A stretch of 64,000 bases of DNA, taken from Takifugu bimaculatus. Its lineage: Eukaryota; Chordata; Actinopteri; Tetraodontiformes; Tetraodontidae. Location of the stretch: NCBI GenBank assembly GCA_004026145.2, contig CP034986.1, forward strand, positions 6,564,929-6,628,928. Reading direction: 5' to 3'. The position numbers and the translations under genes are program-made. Of this stretch, positions 54,801-61,404 are shown piece by piece; the first letter of the stretch is position 1, and every line of letters begins with the position of its first letter. Under the pieces are notes generated by a model. The model saw nothing but the letters and a program-made list of their open reading frames with translations, was not told the DNA's origin and ran no database searches.

Positions 54801-56587
54801 CGACCCTGGTTACTATGGAAACAAAGGACCCAAAGGATTTACTGGTATGCTGACACTGAACAACTAGAGTTTTATCATGTGATTGATGGTGCCGGACATG
54901 CACAATGAAATGTTCTGCTCTTTTATCCTACTTCTTTTCCTTACCAGGACGTCCCGGTCGGAAGGGTATCCCTGGAGTCACACTTCCTCCCACACCTTAT
55001 ACGCGTCAGTATGGTGATCCGGGACAACCGGGTGGAAATGGAGCTGACGGCAGCGCAGGAGAGTTTGGTCAACCTGGAATTCCAGGACGTCCAGGCAAGT
55101 ACTGAAGTCACCCTGTTCAAAAAATGCTAAAACATTTCAAAAGTAGCAAAAATTTGATTAAATGAAAGCATTTTCTCACAGGTTAATTGTATTTTTATTA
55201 GTTATGCAGCTGTTATTTGGCTGTTATCTTGCAGTTACCTAACATCACAGATGTTCCTAATAATCGTGTTAAAACACTGATTCCTCTTCTTCAGGTCCTA
55301 AGGGTCGTCCTGGTGATGGGGGCAAACTTGGCAGGATTGGACCTGCTGGTCTCCCCGGAGGTTCAGGTGACCCTGGACCTCCTGGTTTTCCCGGACCCAC
55401 TGGAGACCAAGGTCACAACTCTCACATTCCCTCGTGCGCAGGACACATTGACCATCAGGGTACCAAGACCACTGATTGCACTAACATATGCTGATATTTT
55501 AGGCTCCCCTGGCAAAAGCGGACCCCCAGGCCCTCCTGGTGCTGTCGGCCGCAGTTACAGTATTGGCTACACTCTGGTGAAGCACAGCCAGGACTCTCAG
55601 GTCCCCATGTGTCCTCAGGGTATGGCTAAGCTCTGGGATGGATACAGTCTGCTCTATGTTGAGGGGCAGGAAAAGGCCCACAACCAGGACCTCGGTATGT
55701 TCCGCCAACACATTCATGTGGTTCATTTATTATTCTTCTTGCTCCCTATGATGAATCCATCGACACAGTTTAAGTTGAATAAAGGGGATTTTACACTCCT
55801 CTCTACAGTCCGTCTTTTCCTATTTTCCTCCAGGACAACCTGGGTCCTGCCTTCCTAGATTCAGCACCATCCCGTTCCTCTACTGCTCCCCCAGCGAGGT
55901 TTGCTATTACGCCAGCCGCAACGACAAGTCCTACTGGCTGTCCACATCCGCGTCCATACCCATGATGCCTGTGGCCGACTCACAGATACAGGCTTACATT
56001 AGCAGGTACCACATGCCGCCGTAGTACTGGGCGCACTGTTACACATACGCAGATGGGTCATGCTGCTCTCCATCCCTTTAGGTGTTCAGTGTGTGAGGCT
56101 CCATCTCAGGCCGTGGCGGTCCACAGTCAGGACATGACTATTCCCACCTGTCCTCCAGGCTGGAGGAGCCTCTGGATAGGATACTCCTTCCTCATGGTCA
56201 GTTAAATGCTAAAAAAGGCCATCAAGTATATCAAGAAAGAATATTAACACGACAGTTCAGCCCCGAATGGTTCAACCTTTAGTCAAATTTTCTGGGAACA
56301 AACCCATCTCCGTCTTCCCTCTCCAGCACACGGCAGCCGGCGCTGAGGGCGGCGGACAGTCCCTGGTGTCCCCCGGTTCTTGCCTGGAGGATTTCCGCGC
56401 CACACCTTTCATCGAGTGCAACGGCGCCAAGGGCACCTGCCACTACTTTGCCAACAAATACAGCTTCTGGCTCACCACTGTGGACCCCAACCAGGAGTTC
56501 ATCTATTCGCCATCCCAGGAGACCTTAAAGGGAGGCCAGGAACGCTCCAAAGTCAGCCGCTGCCAAGTCTGCAGCAAGATCTTGTAG
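154..56587 (+). CDS. col4a6: Type IV collagen alpha chain, alpha6-like (5' partial, multi-exon)
   Basis: Basement-membrane collagen chain, secreted and assembled into triple-helical protomers that form networks through the 7S and NC1 ends. CDS exons read by hand: 154-199, 33167-33244, 39886-40020, 40150-40194, 40336-40455, 40564-40626, 41005-41040, 41129-41191, 41275-41310, 41388-41429, 42718-42807, 43289-43381, 43656-43709, 43809-43871, 43961-44005, 44226-44279, 44503-44572, 44658-44768, 44899-45054, 45428-45454, 46330-46419, 46509-46666, 46753-46935, 47018-47201, 48927-48971, 49885-49956, 50082-50189, 50320-50538, 50605-50763, (51152-51160 candidate), 52160-52330, 52408-52551, 52632-52754, 52826-53007, 53079-53142, 53255-53329, 53508-53615, 53684-53791, 53871-53942, 54096-54215, 54301-54417, 54496-54657, 54746-54844, 54948-55094, 55295-55411, 55503-55694, 55834-56005, 56082-56196, 56327-56587. 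All phases close, giving about 1,733 residues if every exon is used; human alpha6, as I recall it, is about 1,690. The NC1 and 7S sequences resemble alpha6 more than alpha2 or alpha4. The start codon lies upstream of the window. The family is certain; the exact paralogue is likely. Confidence 0.9.
12475..12548 (+). tRNA. tRNA-Asn (anticodon GTT), nuclear
   Basis: A 74-nt cloverleaf. The acceptor stem is GTCTCTG (12475-12481) with CAGGGAC (12541-12547) and a G discriminator at 12548. The anticodon stem TTCGG/CCGAA encloses loop CTGTTAA, placing anticodon GTT at 12509-12511. The T arm reads GGTTCAAGCC, serving as the B box, and the D arm GGCGCAATAGGTTAG covers the A box. A run of five T follows at once (12549-12553), as expected for a Pol III terminator. 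It differs from the usual vertebrate tRNA-Asn sequence, as I recall it, only at a few D-loop and T-loop bases. No intron. It lies inside the large col4a6 intron, in the same direction as the host gene, and looks intact. Confidence 0.95.
12549..12553 (+). terminator. Pol III terminator of tRNA-Asn
   Basis: TTTTT directly after the discriminator base of the tRNA gene, the standard RNA polymerase III stop signal. Confidence 0.8.
17683..17760. repeat. GT/GC-rich imperfect microsatellite
   Basis: Degenerate run of TGTG and TGCG dinucleotides. No other feature is seen here. Confidence 0.6.
19567..19591. repeat. (CA)n microsatellite, interrupted
   Basis: CA repeats broken by CG steps, inside the large col4a6 intron. 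Confidence 0.7.
20764..20829. repeat. (TG)n microsatellite, interrupted
   Basis: Two TG blocks separated by an alternating CG-rich piece (CACGCGCGC). Alternating purine-pyrimidine sequence of this kind can adopt Z-DNA. Confidence 0.8.
22106..22138. repeat. (CA)n microsatellite
   Basis: CA dinucleotide run in the large col4a6 intron. Confidence 0.8.
23016..23064. repeat. (CA)n microsatellite
   Basis: CA run with single-base interruptions. It creates spurious Thr-His reading frames on both strands. Confidence 0.85.
23200..23226. repeat. (CA)n microsatellite
   Basis: Pure CA run of about 13 units. Confidence 0.85.
23315..23361. repeat. (CA)n microsatellite, interrupted
   Basis: CA run with CC and GCGC interruptions; the last of a cluster of CA arrays between 22.1 and 23.4 kb. 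Confidence 0.8.
24987..25148. repeat. Imperfect foldback (inverted) repeat, about 160 bp
   Basis: The outer ends CCAAGGTAGTTTTCTATG (24987 on) and CATAGAAAACTACCTTGG (to 25148) are reverse complements. Complementarity continues inward through a shared CCTTCTATCCAGAAGGC core to a centre near 25065-25076. The middle of the arms has diverged or been rearranged. It looks like a foldback or MITE-type repeat remnant, possibly a family dispersed in fish genomes. I see no coding content and no clear target-site duplication. Confidence 0.75.
26423..26436 (-). promoter_or_regulatory. CTCF-like core motif
   Basis: GCGCCCCCTGTTGG; the reverse complement CCAACAGGGGGCGC matches the vertebrate CTCF core except for one base. 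Motif match only. Confidence 0.3.
33167..33244 (+). CDS. col4a6: col4a6 7S-domain exon (cysteine-rich N-terminus)
   Basis: A 78-nt phase-0 exon encoding 26 residues with the cysteine pattern PCAGLDCSGGCRC, followed by NPEKGSR. These cysteines belong to the 7S domain, through which four type IV collagen protomers are cross-linked at their N-termini. Spacing and flanking residues match human alpha6 (PCxxxDCSGxCxC, PEKGxRGRPG). The acceptor CTCCAG and donor GTGAGT are both good. The mature chain should begin near the first residues of this exon, just after signal peptide cleavage. Confidence 0.93.
36041..36056 (-). promoter_or_regulatory. CTCF-like core motif
   Basis: CTGCCCTCTGGTGGCG; the reverse complement contains CCACCAGAGGGCAG, a full match to the vertebrate CTCF core. 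Motif match only; occupancy is unknown. Confidence 0.45.
36525..36606 (+). other. Pre-miRNA-sized hairpin or small inverted-repeat element
   Basis: Two 33-nt arms (36525-36557 and 36574-36606) pair as 13 bp, a 3x3 internal loop, 13 bp, one mismatch and 3 bp, around a 16-nt loop. Total length is 82 nt. The size and imperfect pairing resemble an intronic pre-miRNA. The near-palindrome could equally be a short MITE remnant. I recognise no known miRNA seed. Confidence 0.4.
37820..37853. repeat. (CA)n microsatellite, interrupted
   Basis: CA units broken by CG and GAG. Confidence 0.75.
39886..41429 (+). CDS. col4a6: col4a6 exons for the N-terminal part of the triple helix
   Basis: Eight phase-0 exons: 39886-40020, 40150-40194, 40336-40455, 40564-40626, 41005-41040, 41129-41191, 41275-41310 and 41388-41429. 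Each starts with a whole Gly codon and reads Gly-X-Y. The third carries VDGCNGTRG, an extra cysteine next to an N-glycosylation site (NGT), as in the 7S region of alpha2 and alpha6. The fourth has a non-collagenous interruption (EPITVSDGSIT). The order and content follow human alpha6 closely (PKGDKGPMGVPGF, GCNGT). Intervening introns are about 75 to 380 nt. A CTCF-like motif lies at 40869-40883 within the intron before 41005. Confidence 0.92.
40869..40883 (+). promoter_or_regulatory. CTCF-like core motif
   Basis: ACAGCAGGTGGCGCT, close to the vertebrate CTCF core, in a col4a6 intron. Motif match only. Confidence 0.3.
41430..42717 (+). other. col4a6: 1.3 kb intron of col4a6
   Basis: No supported exon. 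A short Gly-Pro-like frame at 41671-41706 lacks a usable acceptor. A 22-nt near-identical tandem duplication (GGATGTTAAAGCAATATT twice) lies at about 42381-42420. Confidence 0.75.
42718..42807 (+). CDS. col4a6: col4a6 exon, first member of a look-alike exon pair
   Basis: A 90-nt phase-0 exon beginning GDVGLPGPSG and ending ILTIHKGDK, with a non-collagenous interruption in its middle. The acceptor is AG at 42716-42717 (weak pyrimidine tract) and the donor is GTAACA. It matches the start of the corresponding human alpha6 exon (GDVGLPGPAG). The next exon (43289-43381) has the same phase, almost the same length and the same GxVGLPG...KGxK frame. The two are therefore probably a tandem duplicate, used together or alternatively. 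Confidence 0.75.
42857..42894. repeat. (CA)n microsatellite
   Basis: Pure CA run of about 19 units between the two look-alike col4a6 exons. Confidence 0.9.
43289..43381 (+). CDS. col4a6: col4a6 exon, second member of a look-alike exon pair
   Basis: A 93-nt phase-0 exon beginning GEVGLPGDPG and ending VEFSGFPKGHKGTQ. Its second half matches the corresponding human alpha6 exon (LEFMGFPKGKKGSK) better than the exon at 42718 does, and its 31-residue length is identical. The donor GTTTGT is weaker than most in this gene. It can be joined in frame either to 42807 or directly to 41429. Confidence 0.8.
43656..45054 (+). CDS. col4a6: col4a6 collagenous exons, switch from whole to split Gly codons
   Basis: Exons 43656-43709, 43809-43871, 43961-44005, 44226-44279, 44503-44572, 44658-44768 and 44899-45054. 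The first four start and end in phase 0. From 44572 on, introns split the Gly codon after its first base (G|GN), a pattern typical of type IV collagen genes. The exon at 44503 has an interruption (PAYVSNAGTTVQ). The exon at 44899 has a tandem KGEKGEKG run. Donors and acceptors are canonical throughout. Confidence 0.92.
45428..45454 (+). CDS. col4a6: col4a6 27-nt mini-exon with a cysteine interruption
   Basis: A tiny exon between AG (45426-45427) and GTAGGT. It completes a split Ser codon from 45054 and reads PCVIIPDP, ending in phase 1. It interrupts the Gly-X-Y pattern and adds a cysteine. It lies where human alpha6 has another non-collagenous interruption. Phase agrees on both sides: exon 45054 ends in phase 1 with A, so skipping this exon would keep the frame but replace a Gly codon. 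Confidence 0.7.
45455..46329 (+). other. col4a6: Intron of col4a6 with (GT)n repeat
   Basis: Contains a long GT microsatellite (45772-45823) and A/T-rich runs. No other feature was found. Confidence 0.75.
45772..45823. repeat. (GT)n microsatellite
   Basis: About 26 units with one GC step. Confidence 0.9.
46330..47201 (+). CDS. col4a6: col4a6 collagenous exons including the CAC interruption
   Basis: Exons 46330-46419, 46509-46666, 46753-46935 and 47018-47201. The second carries DPGDCACLGGG, matching the cysteine pair of human alpha6 (SGFCACDGG); such cysteines may cross-link chains within the helix. The third has a longer interruption around KGASYYPNIGFRVKG. The first has two possible acceptors six bases apart (46330 or 46336), both in frame. 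Phases run 1-1, 1-0, 0-0 and 0-1 and all join. Confidence 0.92.
47202..48926 (+). other. col4a6: 1.7 kb intron of col4a6 with long GA/CT tract
   Basis: A GT-rich piece lies at 47225-47261. The middle (about 47690-48480) is AT-rich unique sequence with an octamer ATGCAAAT at 48450-48457. The right end is a long purine-rich then pyrimidine-rich tract (48492-48898) reaching to within 30 nt of the next exon. No exon is seen. Confidence 0.75.
48492..48898. repeat. Long (GA)n-like tract followed by (CT)n-like tract
   Basis: About 230 bp of imperfect GA-rich sequence (to about 48725) followed by about 170 bp of imperfect CT-rich sequence on the same strand. The two halves are broadly complementary, so the region can fold back on itself or form triplex DNA. 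Reading frames here give Arg/Glu-only peptides and are not genes. Confidence 0.85.
48927..48971 (+). CDS. col4a6: col4a6 45-nt exon with cysteine interruption
   Basis: Reads (G)ENSCGGVIDAGQGT, splitting Gly codons at both ends (phase 1-1), between GTCCAG and GTGGGT. The Gly-X-Y pattern is broken and a cysteine added. Joined on its left to ...PGPRG and on its right to QVLPCSIPG. The peptide is unusual, but splice sites and phase fit well. Confidence 0.7.
48972..49884 (+). other. col4a6: 0.9 kb intron of col4a6 with two long G-runs
   Basis: Runs of 17 G (49368-49384) and 13 G (49558-49570). Otherwise nothing recognised. Confidence 0.75.
49885..50763 (+). CDS. col4a6: col4a6 collagenous exons, central helix
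   Basis: Exons 49885-49956, 50082-50189, 50320-50538 and 50605-50763, all phase 1-1 with split Gly codons. The first contains LPCSIPG, matching human alpha6 LPCIIPG, which anchors the alignment in mid-chain. The third is a long 219-nt exon with an interruption (DVLGATSG) like human GDIFGAENG. Donors are GTATGA, GTCAGG, GTGGGT and GTGATG; the last is weak and precedes a 1.4 kb intron. Confidence 0.9.
50764..52159 (+). other. col4a6: 1.4 kb intron of col4a6 (may contain a microexon)
   Basis: Pyrimidine-rich left part, then AT-rich sequence. A candidate 9-nt exon lies at 51152-51160. A 15-bp perfect inverted repeat is at 51609-51623 and 51702-51716, and short TGTTG repeats at 51631-51648. Nothing else was recognised. 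Confidence 0.7.
51152..51160 (+). CDS. col4a6: Candidate 9-nt microexon of col4a6 (Gly-Cys-Pro)
   Basis: CTGTCTAG | GCTGCCCAG | GTGAGA. Read in the phase required by both neighbours it encodes exactly one Gly-X-Y triplet, Gly-Cys-Pro, splitting Gly codons on both sides like adjacent exons. The strong donor and consistent phase favour it. The very short length and lack of a clean pyrimidine tract argue against. Skipping it also keeps the frame. Confidence 0.4.
52160..53329 (+). CDS. col4a6: col4a6 collagenous exons, second half of helix (part 1)
   Basis: Exons 52160-52330, 52408-52551, 52632-52754, 52826-53007, 53079-53142 and 53255-53329. Introns are short (70 to 180 nt). The pattern is regular Gly-X-Y with interruptions at LPSPPFPAEFVEKG (third) and FAEQAKG (fourth). 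The fourth exon ends in phase 0 and the fifth returns to phase 1, so the split-Gly pattern is briefly lost and restored without breaking frame. Confidence 0.93.
53508..54844 (+). CDS. col4a6: col4a6 collagenous exons, second half of helix (part 2)
   Basis: Exons 53508-53615, 53684-53791, 53871-53942, 54096-54215, 54301-54417, 54496-54657 and 54746-54844, all phase 1-1. Interruptions occur at GVSFPGG, GETVGSDVQG and GPGTAQG. The high density of uninterrupted GFPG and GLPG triplets is typical of type IV collagen helices, where Pro and Lys in the Y position become hydroxylated. All have canonical splice sites. Confidence 0.93.
54948..55411 (+). CDS. col4a6: col4a6 last purely collagenous exons, joined by a GC-AG intron
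   Basis: Exons 54948-55094 and 55295-55411. The first has an interruption (VTLPPTPYTRQYG) comparable to the one near the helix end of human alpha6. Its donor is AG|GCAAGT, the consensus for GC-AG introns. The nearest GT (55100) would end the exon in phase 2 and break the frame with 55295, so the GC donor is required. Confidence 0.85.
55503..56587 (+). CDS. col4a6: col4a6 NC1 (C4) domain exons
   Basis: Exons 55503-55694, 55834-56005, 56082-56196 and 56327-56587. After the final GPPGPPGAVGR the non-collagenous domain begins at SYSIGYTLVKHSQ. It contains both C4 repeats, 12 cysteines in canonical spacing, the paired RCSVCEAPSQA and RCQVC motifs, and the MMPV and TLKGG sites of the sulfilimine cross-link (Met93 and Lys211 in family numbering). 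NC1 selects partner chains and joins protomers end to end. GYTLVKHSQ, AGAEGGGQ and CHYFANKYSFWLTTV match alpha6 better than alpha2 or alpha4. Stop codon TAG at 56585-56587. Confidence 0.97.
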
Positions 56588-58345
56588 TAGGAGGAGGTGA
56601 TGATGATGTGTGGATGAGGTCTAGAATCAACAAGAACACGTGACTGACTAAAAAAATGAGTCTCTCTCCTGAGTTACCGGTACTGGTGCTTTCAGAATTC
56701 AAACAGGCTCCCTTTGTAGAGCCCTCTTTAGATATTCATGTTCTGTTAAACAAATTCCTAAGGGAGGAAGTAGGAAGAGAAGGGCCGCTGTGTAAGCGCT
56801 CTTCTCTCAGCTAACACTGACAATGGTGCTATCGTTTATGTTCTTTGTGTCCGTATTACACGTGCTTTCTCGTTAAAGGCTTTGGTTACCCTCGGCTACC
56901 TCGGAGAGTGGCGACCCTTCTGGACGGTACCGCACCACTTACACAGCAGGACCGGGCGTCCGCTTCAGACGAGTCAGCTCAGCCTGACAAGACAAACGCA
57001 ACAGAAAATTCTGAACTGATCGAGCTGAAGTGGTCGTCTGCTCTTTTAAGCTTAGCTCCTCCTTTTTTTCACACCTCCTGCTGTGTTCTTGGTCTCCAAA
57101 ACTGGCTCTGCACGTTCTGCATGTAAAGAAGAAAAAGAATACTTCTGATCTTTGTTCAGGTTGATTCTACAACTAGCCGTGACATTAATGTCCAGCTTGA
57201 ATCATGCAAAACATGCAAAATCACCAACCATTAGTTGATATTTTCTATGCATTATTAATGTTTAACAAACTTGGGATCCCTCTGTATTTTAAAGGATGAC
57301 TGGTGCTTCACACAACTTTACTTCAGTCTTTAATGACACATTCATGTACACTATATTGCACTGATGTAAACTCAACTAGTTAGAAACAGGTCAAGGAGCA
57401 TGTTTTTTTCTTCGCCATCACAGGCTTTCATCTTAACTTTGTGACCAAAATAGTGTTGTTTTTTTTTAAACAGGACGCCAAACAGATTTTTAATCATTGC
57501 TGTATATATCGCGACTGCCTTTTCAAGCAAAGTATGTTTAGGTTCTGATGCTTTTCCCTCTTCATTTTCCTCTATTTTCCTCCTGCCTTTTTTTCTATTC
57601 TTGGATATGAAAGCAGATGTACATGTTGATCTTTGCAGCCAAATTTATGAATTGCGATAATTTTTTAAATAAAAGTTTAGATGCTTCATTTTTTTTCTGC
57701 TCTGATGATTTAAATGTAAGAGAGATTTCTTTTGGGAAGCAATTGAAGATCAAAATGTCCAATGATAAATTTAGTTTCTTCATGGAAAATGAATCTCCTG
57801 CCCATTAAGCTTGGACAGTAAAAGCTACTGGGTGAGCTGTAACCACTATGACCACTCTGTCAAGCTCATTGCTTTCTAATCCCTTCTTCTATCTCACTCC
57901 CCTCTTCTGGTAGCCCTGATGTTATTACATGTAACATTTTACTACTATTTTTCTCTTTTTTTGCCGGCCTTTTTTTTGTAATCTAGACTGTAATTATTTT
58001 ACTTAAGACATCAGACTATTTCCTGGATTATGTACTGAGATTGGAGGGAATGGGAAGATAATGATGTGTACATTAAATATTATGAAAGAATGCCTTTAGG
58101 TTTATGTTTTATATGAAAAATATATTCACCTTTAATGATATAACAGACACAGCAACTGATTTTATTGTTTGTTTGGTCCTTAGCCCATGTTCCAAACCTA
58201 AGATGCTTTAAGGAGTAAAATAAGTGCCTGGAATGACCGAAAAAGAATTACAGTTTTCCTCAAAGAGGATCCATGAAACAATAACACGTCTGTTACTGTA
58301 TTGTGTTTTCTGTGCTCACTTTAAAATAAAGTCTTTAAACTGAAC
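56588..58345 (+). other. col4a6: 3' UTR of col4a6
   Basis: About 1.75 kb of non-coding, increasingly AT-rich sequence after the stop codon. AATAAA signals at 57668-57673 and 58325-58330 could give short and long transcripts. The second lies just before the next gene and is the likely main end. Length estimated from the signals only. Confidence 0.65.
58325..58330 (+). terminator. col4a6: Polyadenylation signal of col4a6
   Basis: AATAAA at the end of the long 3' UTR, about 150 bp before the presumed ankrd46 start region. Confidence 0.6.
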
Positions 58346-58461
58346 AGTTATGATGTACAGTTCTTTCTCATTTTTCCCCCACATCGCTTAAAAATATGCA
58401 ATTATTTTATCAAAAGATTTTGATAAAAATCCACTTCGTACAGATTGGTGATTCCATAGTG

Positions 58462-58477
58462 ACCGCTAGGTGGCGGT
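58462..58477 (+). promoter_or_regulatory. CTCF-like motif upstream of ankrd46
   Basis: CCGCTAGGTGGCGGT, similar to the CTCF core with one changed base, in the gap between col4a6 and ankrd46. Motif match only. Confidence 0.3.
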
Positions 58478-58479
58478 AT

Positions 58480-59322
58480 ATAGCATCGCATTAGCTGTGG
58501 AAACCGGAAGTTCGACATCACAACAAAAACATAACTGCCATCGCTAGTGCTGCAGTGAAGATTTATTTTTTCTTCTAATTAGGGACATATCAACAGGTGA
58601 ATGTTCTTTGTGAATATAGCACACGGGCTCACATCTACGTTTATTTCATTCTATTTCCATTACCGAACCATAGATTCATTTGTTTTAATTATTTTTCTGG
58701 AACGTCAGCTCATCCGAGCTATCGTTAGCTACGCTAGCTTTTCTGCCTTTAGAGTCTGCTAATATCGTCTACACTTTATTGTACTCGTGTACTCATGAGA
58801 CGAGTCGAATATCCGAAAAGACTATGCTTACACTACACTTTATGTTGTTTTCGCGTATTTGTGCTTTGTGTTTTTTTAGCCAAGTATTGCTGGCGTTAGC
58901 CACTTTTAGGTAAGCTACGTCATACATTTCAAGGCCAGGAAAGCGTCAAAACAATATTTGTGCAGCTTTCCAGGTGACTTTCATTATTGCTGTCTAAAAC
59001 CGCATGAATATAACGTTATTAAAACGTGAATTTGGGTGTGAACAATTGTGAAACAATGCACTGTCATAATGCTGTTGGTTCACAACCCACATATCATAAC
59101 CGCGATGGCCCTCTCATAATGAGAAATACCCCCAACGACCAGTTCGATAAACCAGCAAAGTAACTCAGTAACTGCGATTCCCACCAGTTACTTTAGAAGC
59201 CTTTTGGATAAGAGTTGAAACGTGTTCTATAAAACTAAACAAACCCAATTTTCAATTTTCTCAAGCCAAGAATGGCCGAAACACTTTGCCCATATATTTA
59301 AGTCTGGTTTCCCTCTCTTCAG
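58480..59322 (+). other. ankrd46: Probable ankrd46 promoter, non-coding first exon and first intron
   Basis: A likely 5' UTR exon ends at 58596 (CAACAG|GTGAAT). The following sequence runs without coding content to the acceptor CTTCAG at 59317-59322. The transcription start is not visible; placed near 58500 by inference. Confidence 0.45.
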
Positions 59323-59354
59323 GTACGCTGGAATTTTCTGATACCCACTCGGAC

Positions 59355-60214
59355 ATGTCCTATGTCTTCATCAACGACTCGTCGCAGACCAACGTGCCTC
59401 TGCTGCAGGCCTGCATTGATGGAGACCTACCTTTCTCCAAGAGGCTCCTAGAAACGGGGTGTGACCCCAACATCCGTGACAACCGGGGTCGCACCGGCCT
59501 CCACCTGGCTGCCGCCCGAGGGAATGTGGACATCTGCCGCCTCCTGCACAAGTTTGGAGCTGATCTGCTGGCCACTGATTATCAAGGAAACACAGCACTG
59601 CACCTGTGTGGCCATGTCGATACCATACAGTTCCTGGTCTCCAATGGTCTGAAGATCGATATTTGGTAAGCTCTGATATTTTTCTCACCTCACAGAAATT
59701 CACAACCTGTGTTGTTTTTTTTCTCCTCCATTGTTGTTTGACTTTAAACCCTGTTTTACAGTAACCACAATGGATCCACCCCACTGGTGCTGGCGAAGAG
59801 ACGCGGCGTTAACAAAGACGCCATCCGTCTCCTTGAAGGGTTGGAGGAGCAGGAGGTGAAAGGCTTCAACAGAGGACCCCACTCCAAAATGGAGACCATG
59901 CAGATGGCTGACAGTGAGAGGTAAGTGTGGAAGAGCGTGGAGTAAGCCGACTCGTTCTGACACTGTTGTTGTTTCATGATCGCCCTGCGTGTCGCAGTGC
60001 CATGGAGAGCCACTCTCTCCTGAACCCCAACCTTCAGAGCAGTGAGGGTGTGCTGTCCAGCTTCAGGACCACTTGGCAGGAGTTTGTGGAGGACCTGGGC
60101 TTCTGGAGGGTCCTGCTGCTGCTGGTGGTCATCGCCCTGCTCTCCCTGGGCATCGCTTACTACGTCAGCGGCGTCCTGCCGTTCTCCACCAGTCAGCTGG
60201 AGCTGGTGCACTAA
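59355..60214 (+). CDS. ankrd46: Ankyrin repeat domain-containing protein 46 (membrane-anchored)
   Basis: Three coding exons 59355-59665, 59762-59920 and 59998-60214 join in frame to a 228-residue protein, the same length as human ANKRD46. The start MSYVFINDSSQTNVPLLQAC matches the family. Ankyrin repeats follow at about residues 11-110 (DNRGRTGLHLAAARGN, DYQGNTALHLCGH and NHNGSTPLVLAKRRG). A conserved SHSLLNPNLQ linker and a single hydrophobic segment (residues about 195-217, WRVLLLLVVIALLSLGIAYY) come next, with a short tail ending ELVH. Probably a tail-anchored protein whose ankyrin repeats face the cytosol; its cellular role is poorly known. Splice sites are canonical and phases 2 and 2 join. 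Upstream of the start codon the exon begins at 59323 with 32 nt of 5' UTR. Confidence 0.96.
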
Positions 60215-60940
60215 GGAGGAGGAGGAGGGTTGTGAAGAAGCAGCATGAGGGCGTTAGATATATATACAAATACTGCTTGCCGCTGATTTCTACCAGAACC
60301 GTTGCCAGTTTGTCTTCTTTTTTTCGTATAATTTGCAGCCCAGATTGTGATTTGGAAACACAAACACGTCTGAAACTCCAGACGGTCGTCTTTGTTATAA
60401 TAACCTGTTACCGTCACCATTTCTTGCTGTTTAAATGCCTTTTCACTTCCTTTATAGCCGTCCCTTCTGTTACAAAATATATATTTTCCACTGTTTTTCT
60501 ACCACGGTTTCTTTTTTGTGTTATTTATCAAATAAATGACTGTATTCATTTCCTTCATTAATGTACATTTTGATTAATCCTACAAACCCTGCACTTCATC
60601 ATCTGATCACTCTCCTGTTCCGACCTTTTGTTCACCACTATCATCGTGCAAAACGCTTGTATGTCTGCATCTATACCGAACAGGAACGCACCTTGACTGC
60701 GTGCCTTTTTTGGGGAGAAACGCTTTGTGTTGCTGCCATGTTGTCAGTATCTTTGTACATAAGGTGCCCCATCTCGTTAGCCTGTAATGATCATTCCTTT
60801 TGTTGTATATTCACCTTTTTTTTGTAAACCATGTATATTTTTAAATGCTCCTTAATTCCAGTGTTGATTTTCTGTGACTGACACATTTACCATAAAACTT
60901 TATTTAATGTAAAAGATGAATAAATTGTGTTTATGTCTTG
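60215..60940 (+). other. ankrd46: 3' UTR of ankrd46
   Basis: AT-rich non-coding sequence with AATAAA signals at 60531-60536 and 60919-60924. The end near 60940 is inferred from the second signal. Confidence 0.6.
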
Positions 60941-61125
60941 TTTTTGTGAACAGTGCATTCTCCTTTTTTCACATTAATATTCCCAGAGTTATTTACATTG
61001 TGTGGGTTTTTTTTCTCGTTGGCATGGCGATCATGTGCTTTAGACTGACTCACATTTACGCTGTTTGACCGAAAAAAAATTCCGTTCAATTACTCATTTC
61101 CTGCCACGAGGGGGAGGGGGGGTCC
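60941..61125. other. Intergenic gap between ankrd46 and the Ig-domain gene
   Basis: Short unique sequence with a G-rich run at 61109-61122. No feature seen. Confidence 0.6.
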
Positions 61126-61289
61126 CGCGTTTGCACTTGAAGGTTTCCAGTAAGTCATTTCAATAAACTATGATTCACAGCTAAATGCACCTGGTTGAAC
61201 ATGCTGCTCACTTCAAGGAAGACCAATTTTTTAAACCTCCGCTACATCTTACTTCTCACGTTGAGGCTTCTCTCTACGGTGGCCGAGAG
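61126..61289 (+). repeat. Direct repeat copy A: duplicate of promoter and signal-peptide exon of Ig gene
   Basis: About 160 bp that closely match 61509-61666. It contains an ATG at 61201 with an open frame MLLTSRKTNFLNLRYILLL..., a signal-peptide-like sequence nearly the same as in copy B. Its potential donor (GAGAG|GTGCAA, 61289/61290) ends in phase 2, but the next exon needs phase 1. Copy A therefore probably cannot make the protein in the same frame. Confidence 0.7.
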
Positions 61290-61404
61290 GTGCAAAACAC
61301 TTTAACAATCGGATGAAACAACATGAAACGTTACAAATAACGAAACACTTTTACAAGCGGCTGAAACAAATTTACAAGTAACATTTTCCACTGGAAAGGG
61401 AACA

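Noticed and set aside
55503..56587. Gene identity as col4a2 or col4a4
   Set aside because: NC1 and 7S residues (VKHSQ..VPMCP, AGAEGGGQ, PEKGSRGRPG) fit alpha6 better, and the giant intron after the signal peptide also fits. A tree of fish chains would settle it.
59371..59784. Minus-strand 137-codon frame over ankrd46
   Set aside because: Shadow of the ankrd46 coding exon; no family pattern.
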